Positions 45,494 to 54,532 of a stretch of 64,000 nucleotides of DNA are shown piece by piece (the first letter of the stretch is position 1; each line of letters begins with the position of its first letter). The position numbers and the translations under genes are program-made. Source of the DNA: Alisma plantago-aquatica (Eukaryota > Streptophyta > Magnoliopsida > Alismatales > Alismataceae); the NCBI GenBank assembly GCA_963693085.1, contig OY856409.1, forward strand, positions 294,910,058 to 294,974,057, in the 5' to 3' direction. Under the pieces are notes generated by a model, which worked only from the letters and a program-made list of their open reading frames with translations, did not search any database and was not told where the DNA came from.

Positions 45494-46540
45494 CCAATGA
45501 GAACACAAACACTTTGTGGCTCCAAGTATTGTCTTGTTATTGCTGATGATTTTTCTAGATATACTTGGACTTTCTTTCTCATTTCTAAAAGCGATACACT
45601 TGATGTTTTCTCGAGCTTCTATAAACGAGTTGAAAACGAAGCTTCTTGCCATGTTGTTTCCATCCGTAGTGATCATGGGGGAGAGTTTGAAAATGATCTT
45701 TTTGAACGTTTTTGTGAAAAATCGGGTTATTCGCACAATTTCTCTTCTCCTCGCACACCTCAACAAAATGGAGTTGTTGAGAGGAAGAATAGATCGCTAC
45801 AAGAGATGGCTAGGACCATGGTTCTTGATTATGACACTCCTAAGAAGTTTTGGGCTGAAGCCGTTAGCACGTCATGTTTTGTGCAAAACCGAGTTTTCAC
45901 ACATCCGACTTTCAAGAAAACCCCCTATGAACTATGTCGTGGTAGGAAGCCATCTATTGATTTCTTTCATGTTTTCGGATGTCCTTGTTTTGTTTTAAAC
46001 ACTAAGGATTCTCTCGACAAGTTTGATCCAAAATCATACAAGCCTTTCTTCCTAGGCTATAGCACTACTAGCAGGGCATATAGAGTGTTTAACATTGAAC
46101 TATCTAAAATTGAAGAATCTATAAATGTCAAATTTATTGAAACTAACCATGTTATTGGCAAGCATATTGGTGATGATGATGTTGCAGATGAAATAATTCC
46201 TATCTTAAAAGATCTCAACATCAAAGACAAAGGCAAGCAGGTTGCAGAAGAAGAAAAAGAAGAAGAAAAGAAAGATCCCACTCCCCGCTTTGCAAAGAAT
46301 CACCCCAAGGAGTTGATAATTGGCAATCCATTTGAGAGAGTGAGAACACGAGATGCTCACAACAAAGAACAAGCAGATAGTGCCTTCATCTCCCAACTAG
46401 AGCCAAAGAACATCAAAGAGGCCCTTGGTGATGATGAGTGGATCCTTGCCATGCAAGAAGAGCTTGAGCAAATTGAGAAGAACCGTGTGTGGACTCTAGT
46501 GCCAAGACCAAATGATAGAAAGATCATTGGCACCAAATAG
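45494..46540 (+). pseudogene. SIRE pol: integrase core
   Basis: Same frame, reading PMRTQTLCGSKYCLVIADDFSRYTWTFFL, then SIRSDHGGEFEND with the second catalytic Asp, and FSSPRTPQQNGVVERKNRSLQEMARTM with the catalytic Glu. The C-terminal region (HVFGCPCFVLNTKD..KFDPKSYKPFFLGYS) and an acidic linker (EEEKEEEKK) follow. The frame enters the start of reverse transcriptase (ALGDDEWILAMQEELEQIEKNRVWTLVPRP) and halts at TAG 46538-46540 in GTK*VYRNK, where the family has Trp (TGG to TAG). Catalytic residues are otherwise intact. Confidence 0.92.
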
Positions 46541-47113
46541 GTATACCGGAACAAGCTTGAGGAGCAAGGAAAAGTGGTAAGGAACAAAGCAAGGTTAGTA
46601 GCACAAGCTTACAACCAACAGGAAGGTATTGATTTTGATGAAACTTATGCTCCTGTTGCTAGATTAGAATCTATCCGTATGCTACTTGCTTTTGCTAGTT
46701 ATAAAAATTTCTTGCTTTATCAAATGGATGTTAAAAGTGCATTTTTGAACGGTACAATCGAGGAGGAAGTTTTTGTTGCTCAACCTCCGGGCTTTGAAAA
46801 TGACAAATTACCCAATCATGTTTATTTGCTACAAAAAGCTCTCTATGGACTCAAACAAGCACCTCGAGCTTGGTATGAGAAATTAAAGAACTTTTTGTTA
46901 GATAATGGGTATGTCATGGGCAAAGTTGATTCTACTTTGTTTCTAAAACACACTTCTAACCATTTTCTTATCATACAAATATATGTTGATGATATCATTT
47001 TTGGCGGGACTGATCTTAATCTTTGTAAGGAGTTTAGTTCTCTTATGCAGAGTGAATTTGAAATGAGCATGATGGGTGAGTTGACCTTCTTCCTCAGCTT
47101 TCAAATCAAGTAA
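46541..47113 (+). pseudogene. SIRE pol: reverse transcriptase core
   Basis: Reads [42 protein letters not shown], then the [11 protein letters not shown] motif, [20 protein letters not shown] and catalytic YVDD at 46982-46993. It ends at TAA 47111-47113 in SFQIK*TKEG, where copia elements have Gln (CAA to TAA). Both catalytic aspartates are present. Confidence 0.93.
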
Positions 47114-47896
47114 ACAAAGGAAGGAAACTTCATCAACCAAGGCAAATACACAACTGAACTACTCAAGCGCTTTAGGATGGAGAACATGAAGCCGATGGAT
47201 ACACCCATGTCAAACACCGCCAAACTTGATAAAGATGAAGAAGGTGAAAAGGTAGATGAGAAGCTCTATAGAGGTATGATAGAAAGTTTACTTTATTTAA
47301 CTGCCTCTAGACCTGACATTATGTTTAGTGTTGGCTTGTGCGCTTGCTTTCAATCTTGCCCTAAGAAGTCGCATCTCACTGCTGTTAAGAGAATTTTGAG
47401 GTACTTAGCCAAAACTCAAAATTTTGGTCTATGGTATCCTAAATCAAGGGATTTTACTCTTACGACATATAGTGATGCGGATTATGCAGGGTGTTTGATT
47501 GATAGAAAGTGCACAAGTGGCACTTGCTTCCTTCTAGGACCATGCTTAGTGTCTTGGTTCTCCAAGAAACAAAGCACAGTGGCATTATCAACTACCGAAG
47601 CTGAATACATCGCAGCCGGGAGTTGTTGTGCACAGGTCCTATGGATGAAGCAAATGCTCCAAGACTTTAACATATTTTTTGACGCTTCTCCTATCTACTG
47701 TGACAATACTAGTGCAATTAACCTCTCTTATAATCCTATATTGCACAATAGAGCTAAGCATATAGAGGTTCGCCATCATTTTCTTCGTGACCACATTTCC
47801 AAGAAAGATATCTATATCACACATGTGGACATGGAAAATCAGTTGGCGGATATTTTTACAAAACCTCTAGCTAGAGATCAATTTTATTTTATTTGA
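47114..47896 (+). pseudogene. SIRE pol: RT C-terminus and RNase H
   Basis: Reads TKEGNFINQGKYTTELLKRFRMENMKPMDTPMS, then the thumb/connection region ASRPDIMFSVGLCACFQ. RNase H follows with YSDADYAGCLIDRKCTSGTCFLLG, STTEAEYIAAGSCCAQVLWM, YCDNTSAINL and HNRAKHIEVRHHFLRDHI, and the copia end ENQLADIFTKPLARDQFYFI. TGA at 47894 is probably also a substitution (CGA to TGA, since SKLLIIDLNDIAM follows in frame). It is fully collinear with copia pol. Confidence 0.93.
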
Positions 47897-48564
47897 TCTA
47901 AACTGCTCATTATTGATTTAAATGATATTGCTATGTGATCTAGCTAGTGGTCTCTATCCTATATTCTTGCTCATGCCATTCTTCACCTTATGTTGCCTAT
48001 ACATGCTTGCTTGTGCTTAATTTGCCTATCAATATGCATAGTTTTTGCTTGGTTTTGGGCTTTTATCGAATTTCACGTTTTATCGCTAAATAGTGCCCAA
48101 TGATGAGCAAAATGTGCCTAGGTATGTTATTTATGCCTAATAAAATGGAAAAATAAATTTAATAGGCATGTATGTGGCTAGAATCTAAGTTTTAGACTGC
48201 TAGGTCAGGTTGACCTTCGGTCGAGTTTCACCCCAGAAAACTCGACCGATCAGGAGCCGAGAGATGTTCTTCAGTGGACCGATCGGTCGAGTTGTCCTCT
48301 CTCAAAACTCGACCGATCGACGGGCTGCGCCAACTTAAAACTTAGGATCGGCCGACTATTTTCACTTGAAACTTGAAAATAGCCGACCGATTCCTCTTCT
48401 CTTGGCCCATGCTCTCCATCCTAGCCCTAACCCTTTCCCATTCCTAACCCTAGGGTGACTTAGCAGCTTGCTCCTGACCTTTCCGGGCGACGGCTGTGTG
48501 TTCTTGTTGGGTTTTGAGGTTCATTTTGCTTGTGAGTGAATTTTCTCCTCTTGTTTTTGCTTCC
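47897..48564 (+). other. pol-env spacer of the SIRE element
   Basis: Non-coding spacer. Its central part contains three more inverted repeats of the LTR type (48217-48390). Elsewhere I see nothing but AT-rich text. Confidence 0.7.
48217..48390. repeat. Three palindromes in the pol-env spacer, same period as in the LTR
   Basis: Units at 48217-48251 and about 48281-48318 carry the LTR arms CGGTCGAGTT / AACTCGACCG. A third, 48346-48390, has different arms (GATCGGCCGACTATTTTC / GAAAATAGCCGACCGAT) that still pair. Starts are about 64 and 65 bp apart, the same spacing as in the LTR, although the flanking DNA is unrelated. Confidence 0.9.
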
Positions 48565-50228
48565 ATGGCTTTCCACAGGAGAAAACGACCCACCCCTAGC
48601 AATGCCCCAACTTCTTCCTCGACCCAATAGTTGATTCCTTTTGATAACACTACGTTTGTATCTCTAGAGGCGGTCAATAGGTATAAGGATCTCCTTCCTC
48701 GATCGCCTTTTCCTTTCCGCCCCCTAGTTAGTGCAAACCATTTTCAAAACCATATCAACTCCATCGCGAAGCTTCTTGCCAAACACAACCTTTCCGCCCT
48801 AGCGATCGAAAGTGACTGCTTCAATAATCAATTAATTAGTATAAAAGCAGTTCACGAGTTCTATGCTAATCTGCGCTGGAACTATGATTCGATTGTTCCC
48901 CCTCCAAATAGCGAAATAGTCCTAACATCGATGATCGTCGGTCGTCGGTTTCAACTCTCTGAGGAGACTTTCAATCTCTATCTTGCCGGAGACGAAGAAA
49001 CCACTACTTGGCGTCGGGGCTATGACGAGTATTTTGATCTTTAGACCCGAAAGGCTTTTACAAACATCATGAATTGACTTTACCAGATATTCATCGATTT
49101 TTGAAAAAGCCTGACGTGGCCTATAAGAAGTGGTCCACCCTTCCCTCCTCCTCCCTTGACCTCCAGAAGCGCATCCTAGCCCTTGTGCTTAACTACAACA
49201 TCCATCCGAAGCGAAATCAAATGGATATTGCGGAAAACACAGCGGTTTTGATGTATTGTTTGTTGAACAACATCGGTGTCAAGTGGGCTCATTAAATTCT
49301 ACATCATATGACCTGCTTTGACAAAGGCAAGAACACCAAGGGCACCCACCCTCCCTATCCAGCCTTGATCTGTGGTCTCTTCCAGTTCGCCACTGACAAA
49401 TCACTCTTTTCCGACTGCCATTACCCGGTTGCTCGAAAGGGAGTGTGCATTAGTGAAACCACTCTTCTGAAGGCTGTACCTACCCTTGCCCCTGCCCCTG
49501 GTGCTTCTGGATCTACCTCAGCCTCAGCCTCTGCTTCTGGTGCCCCTCCTACCTCCACCCAGGCTCCACCCCCCCAACCACATCCCCGTCCTAGTCGTGT
49601 GTCATTCAGAGCATCAAATGAAACCCTTCTTGGATACATGATGCATGAACAGGCGTACAATCGCCAGGTCTAGGATCACCTCCATCAGGATTTGTGTTCG
49701 ATCATGTCTACCATGAACCTATCCTGCTCTTGACCCTACCCAGCATACCAACCATATCCGGGCAGTGCTTATGCCTCCTATGCATATGAGCATTACTTTC
49801 CTGCTCCACCACCGTTTGCTGCCGAGCCTTCCGCTGCTGCTCCACCTCAGTATCCCTCTAGTAGCTCTACTCCTTCATATCTACCGCTACCTGCTGGCCT
49901 CCTGGCCACTCTGCTCACGTCCTTAGGGGACTCTGCTCCATCCTTTCCACAGGCCCAGGAGCTTCTAGCTCTTGGCATGTCGTGGGCTGAGCAGAATGCC
50001 CGCTGGCCCAGTCGCTCCTTTGGTCCTGCTGATGAGGAGATGCCCGACCAGGCTGAGGATGCCGACGAGGATGCTGATGATGCTGATGGTGATGGTTCTT
50101 CTGCCAAGGATGGTGATGATGGTGCTGGTTCTGCTGCTGGCACAGCTGCCCCGCCTTCGGATGGCGATGAGGACTACAACCCAGGCGATGACGAGGAAGC
50201 AGTTGACATAGATAGCTTAGATGTCTAG
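48565..50228 (+). pseudogene. Env-like third ORF of the SIRE element, broken
   Basis: An ATG at 48565 opens MAFHRRKRPTPSNAP. After an in-frame TAG (48628) comes FVSLEAVNRYKDLLPRSPF...AVHEFYANLRWNYDS...IVGRRFQLSEETFNLYLAGDEE, the conserved core of the 'putative plant transposon protein' family found in the env-like position of SIRE and Athila elements. A frameshift lies between 49042 and 49074. The rest (DIHRFLKKPDVAYKKW..., a Pro/Ser/Ala-rich middle, then QNARWPSRSFG and an Asp-rich tail ending DIDSLDV) stays in one frame, with stops at 49293, 49671 and about 49732. No signal peptide or membrane segment is evident in these pieces, so 'envelope' is positional naming only. Its role is unknown. 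Confidence 0.82.
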
Positions 50229-50937
50229 GAGGTTGTCTTAGATTATAGTCTAGCATGTCTATTATATATATCTTTCTAGACTCTTTTATATAAGCAACAT
50301 CCTGGCACATTAGTCTGAGCTGTACTATTTTCTTATTCACTGTTTTCTCACTTTTATGGTTGTAGTCACTTATGAGAACCTATGTCTGCGTTGGAATATC
50401 ATTGCTACACTTTGGCTATTAAATCTGTGTTATCTTATGCTTGGTGTTTGTTGAGCTATATTTTGATTCTGACTTGGATTGTATGTTTCTCCTCTGTGGT
50501 TGTATGTTATATGCCTTAAACATGTGGTTTATTATCTTTTGCATATGTGTGTGGTTGAGTCTTGGAGAAGACCTAGATTTGTGCTCTTCTACACCCCCTA
50601 CCTTTTTGATAATGTCAAAAGGGGGAGATATATCTCATGATTTGAGACTCAATCATATTGTTGTTTGTGTTTTACTATTGCTCTCTTGCCTAGGTGATCC
50701 TTTTCTTGTTAAATTGCTGTTGATCATATGACATGTAAAGGATTACATATTACACGAATATTGGTTTTTCCATGTATAGAAAACCTAACATGCAGGTGAG
50801 AGGAAGCATAGTTTGAGGGGGAGCAATTCCAATTGTTCTTATCATGAATCCCCCTAATTCACAAGGTAAAGGTTTAATTTTCTTATACTTTTCAATATGT
50901 TTGAGGAATGGTTTGTCATTGTCAAAAAGGGGGAGAA
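50229..50937 (+). other. 3' untranslated region of the SIRE element with repeated polypurine tracts
   Basis: No gene. It holds three purine tracts: AAAAGGGGGAGA (50617-50628), a shorter TGAGGGGGAG (50814-50823) and AAAAAGGGGGAGAA immediately before the 3' LTR. The first and last share 'att/aatGTCAAAA' upstream. Confidence 0.8.
50924..50937 (+). promoter_or_regulatory. Polypurine tract of the SIRE element
   Basis: AAAAAGGGGGAGAA directly before TGTTGACC; primes plus-strand DNA synthesis. Confidence 0.92.
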
Positions 50938-52467
50938 TGTTGACCTAGAGGTTGTACATTACCTATATTTTGATAATGACTTAACCATTCCATTCATATG
51001 TATCTAACATGTGTGTTAAAGATTGTTTGCAGACATTAGGTACATGAAAAGGATCACATATACAAGCCCTAGAATGGGCCAAGTGCAAGCCAAATTGACT
51101 ACAAGTGTGCAATTTAGGATTTCCATGTAAATCACCTTAGAACATAAATGTAATCACTTGTAACGATGAATGTGCTTGTAACTTAGAAGAGAAAAATGTT
51201 TGGGACAAAATTCACCAAGTGCTAATCACTTTTATTGCAAATTAGAAAATCCATTTCAGGCACTTGGTCGGTCGAGTTTCCCACCCTAAAACTCGACCGA
51301 TCATCCTGAGTCGATTTTATGAAGATTGCAATCGGTCGAGTTGTGCACTCACAGAACTCGACCGATTGGGTAGTAGGCCAATTCCAGTTGGAATGGTCGG
51401 TCGAGTTTCCTCAGGACAAACTCGACCGATCAATTCAACATCAGATTGCCTGCTACCTGATCGGTCGAGTTACACCCATTAATACTCGACCGAATGCACT
51501 GTACGGAATTTGCAGAAAAAGTAATATGACCGTTGGTGAATTGTTTTAGGCAAAAATATAGCCATTTTCTTGAAGGAAAAACGACCACTTATGCACCCAA
51601 GTGTCCCACAACATAAAGGGCCACCCTAAACTATAAATAGAACCTCTTGGACTTCATTCCAAGCTGCTCTTTCCATTGCAAACTTGGTTCTAGCTTAGTT
51701 GAGAGTGTTCCAAGCCCTTGAGCCCCTTTCTCTCTCTACCTTCAAGATAATTTCATGAGTGAGATAGGTTCCTGTGTATGAGAGCTATCCTTTGTGATAT
51801 GTAAAGCTCTCCCTTCTTTCTTCCCACCTCCAAATAAAATAGAAGATTGATTGAAGCTTCTTCTCTGAGTGAGAAAGGAGTTGCTGCTGTTCTTCTCCGA
51901 GTGAAGGGGAAGATGTGTTGCTGATCTTCAAGAGTGAAGATTGATCGTTGCTCCAGCTCCCTTGGTGAAGGGAAAACGTGGACAAGATCTCCAAGTGAAG
52001 GAGAGGTGCAAGGCAAGCTCAAGTAAGATAGGTAATCCCTGCAAAGCTGAAGACAAAGGTGAGATTGGGTAAGTCATTTGTAGAAGGCCGAAGAATCTCG
52101 CTTTGTGGGTAAGTCCTTGGATAGGTTGAAGATCTTAGCTTATGTAATTAAGCCCTTGGTTGTGTGGTTTTTGTTTCTTGTAATCTTATCGTGATATATA
52201 AGAGGACCAAGTTGCAAATCCTAGAGTCTAACCAACTCTAGGTAGTGAACTGACATCGCTCCTAAGTTTAGGACGTGGAACCACTCTAAACCACCTGTCC
52301 AAGTGCATGATATTCATTATCTCTTATCCTTGCTTTGTATGCTAGAATAGGATATCAAATTGCTGCTTGCATTAGTTTTTGCACTTCAATTAAATTGGTG
52401 GTCTAATCAATTTTGTGAAGTGTGTGTAGCTCTATTCACCCCTCCTCTAGAGCCCATCGATCCAACA
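50938..52467 (+). mobile_element. 3' LTR of the SIRE element
   Basis: 1530 bp, TGTTGACC to CCAACA. It keeps the four palindromes (starts 51266, 51331, 51395, 51459) and the TATA box (51632-51640). About 25 substitutions and one single-base indel separate it from the 5' LTR by eye. Confidence 0.97.
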
Positions 52468-52472
52468 ACGAG
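52468..52472 (+). repeat. Target-site duplication, right (ACGAG)
   Basis: Pairs with 41231-41235. Confidence 0.95.
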
Positions 52473-53657
52473 ATCAAAGAAATGATAAGAAAGATAAAAG
52501 AAGGCATGTGAAACATTTGTAAATGATTCACAAAAGATGAACTCCCCGTGAACCCATTGGTCCCGGCGTTCACGGATCCTAGTTCAATCATCCTAATGGG
52601 GACTTTTCCGAGGTCTCATCCAAATTCCCATGAAATCAATTTGGTTGTTCTAAATCTTGGGTTCCAGGGTCGCATCCGCCAAGATTAACAAGCGATGAAA
52701 ACGAGAGATCACTTCGTTAAAATCGTCGAGATCCAAATCAAAATCCATTTATCTAAAAAATCGTATAAATCTTCAATCTAGTCATCACATGGCTAAGGGG
52801 TTATTCCCCTTACCTCGATAGAAGTCTACTCACACATGCTTGTGGGAAACATGAAGGCGGAGGGGAGAAGCAAAATAGCCATAGTCTAGCCCAAAATTAG
52901 GAGTCAATCCTTTTGCTAGAGACAATAAAATGGCCAATTTCTTCAACCCTTGCTCCAAAATACGAAAGAGAAAGAAGAAGAAAGGAAGAACAACTAGATC
53001 AATTGCAAGAATATAAATTGCAAGAATTAAAGAACACTAAGAAGAAATTCTATTGCTTGAATGATAGGAGAACAAATGCTCAGAATTCTGGTACAAAAGA
53101 TGATACAAAAGATGATCCTTGGGAGGAGGAAGTGCCCTTCCTTTTATAGGAGGAGGGGTAGGTTATCTAAAAAAGAGAGGGAAAAAAGAGAGAGAGCCAT
53201 CCTTTTGAATTTTCAGATCTAGTCAACAAACTCTTGATTGTCTTTCTTTAATGCAGATTCTCGCAACAACAATTTCGAGCGAATTTCCGTTGTCCAGAGA
53301 ATTTAAAATGCGCCCGTCAAATATGATTTTCCTGTAGGCCTTTCAATTCCCTTTCCAAATCATATTTGAACATTAAATTCCGCCTTAGGATGTGAGAGTT
53401 ATGCTAATTTTGGTGCAAGGTATGTATTTAAGTCAGCATTGCGGGAAACTGAATTGCCTCCTACCTTCATCTCTTCTTTTCTCGATTTAATTACTTAGAT
53501 AATTCCTGAAAATTAAGAAAAATATCATAAGAATTCAGGAAAAGTATATCAAGAAGATAAAAGTGCTATTTATTTTTGAATTAGCTAAAATTAACAAAAA
53601 AGTCCTAATTAATTATTCTAAATGAAGCAAAAATAAGAGATGAATATGCATTCATCA
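52473..53657 (-). mobile_element. Left LTR of the gag-only array, part 2
   Basis: It resumes with 'atcaaagaaatgataagaaag', continuing the LTR interrupted at 41235, and ends ATGCATTCATCA. On the minus strand the LTR therefore starts TGATGAATGCAT. TATAAAAG lies at 53148-53141 on the minus strand. A 78-codon plus-strand frame (52913-53149) recurs in all three LTRs but lies antisense to the transcribed leader and is not called. Confidence 0.9.
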
Positions 53658-53692
53658 AAATACCCCAAACTTAAACTTTGCTCGTCCCGAGC
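53658..53692 (-). promoter_or_regulatory. Polypurine tract and adjacent hairpin, left unit
   Basis: The minus strand reads hairpin GCTCGGGACGAGC, then AAAG, then TTTAAGTTTGGGGTATTT directly before the LTR start TGATGAATGC. The hairpin plus 'TAAGTTTGGGG' block is repeated about 1 kb inside the element (54693-54727). Confidence 0.85.
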
Positions 53693-54532
53693 AACATTAA
53701 AATCAAGAAATACTTTCAAAACATACTCTCAACCTATCATCCTCACTCTCCTAACAATCACTGGATTCCTTCCACCAAAATATGGCCAAGCGACCCTGAC
53801 TTCCTGAATTCACAAAAAGTGACTTTTATATTTCCTACTTCACAAACTTGCATTTATTCAAGACCTGCAATAAAACAGATTTTCATTTCACCTTTTCATT
53901 TGGTACTCCAATTTTTTTTTAAGTTTTACACATGAACATGGCTGATTTGGATGGTTGGGGTTTTTGTAGTTTTTCCCTGGGTAGGAAATTGGAGTGAAGG
54001 AGGTATGGAAAAAGGATAGTCTCTCCTCTATTCGACTTGAGACCTTTTTATTTAGTGGACATGCAGTTACATTGACCACATTTTTTTTTCTTTGATTTTT
54101 GGTGATACACCCAATTGCGTGGGTATGGAAGAAGCGAAAGAGGGGGAAAGGGTGCCACCCCAAACTTAGCCTTTTGGGCATTATTGGATTTTTTTTCTTT
54201 TTGACGAATGGAAAGATTTGGAAGTGGTAGAATAAGAGTAGAAGAGGTTGTTCTTGTGCAACTTTTTTTTTCATCTTTTTTTTAGGAGTACCATGCATTG
54301 GTTCAACTATTACCGAATCATGCGAAAAATCAAGAAAATTTATACAAGTTGTACATGATAAGAAAGCATCACTCTTGAATCCTATCAGTCCTCTATGGCT
54401 TGCCATCTTTTCCAAGGAGTGATTATTATTTGAGGTCCTAAGTGACAGGAGGATTTCTAGTCATGAAAGTTTCAAAATTTTAGTTGCAAGATAGTTACAT
54501 CATTAAAGGGAGTATTTTGACAAATGATCATA
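53693..54532 (-). other. 3' non-coding part of the left unit
   Basis: A third PPT-like word (GGCTAAGTTTGGGGTGG on the minus strand, about 54154-54170) lies here without the hairpin. The short minus-strand frames, including 53888-54415, show no domain. It is collinear with 58301-59140 in the right unit. Confidence 0.7.

Larger units (their letters stand above)
41236..52467 (+). mobile_element. SIRE/Maximus-type Ty1/copia retrotransposon, 11.2 kb
   Basis: A complete structural element: ACGAG duplication, 5' LTR (41236-42764), tRNA-Met-type PBS, a long gag (679 codons), pol in copia order (PR-IN-RT-RNase H), an env-like frame, polypurine tracts and 3' LTR (50938-52467). The long coiled-coil Gag, the extra 3' env-like frame and the large LTR-proximal spacers place it in the SIRE/Maximus lineage. 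The two LTRs differ by about 25 substitutions and one indel by my count (~1.6%), so it is the youngest insertion seen here. Pol and env carry several nonsense changes, so it is no longer autonomous. Confidence 0.95.

Noticed and set aside
41231..52472. Reading 52473-53657 as a separate solo LTR
   Set aside because: It continues exactly where 41235 stops once the copia element and one ACGAG are removed, so it is the second part of one interrupted LTR.
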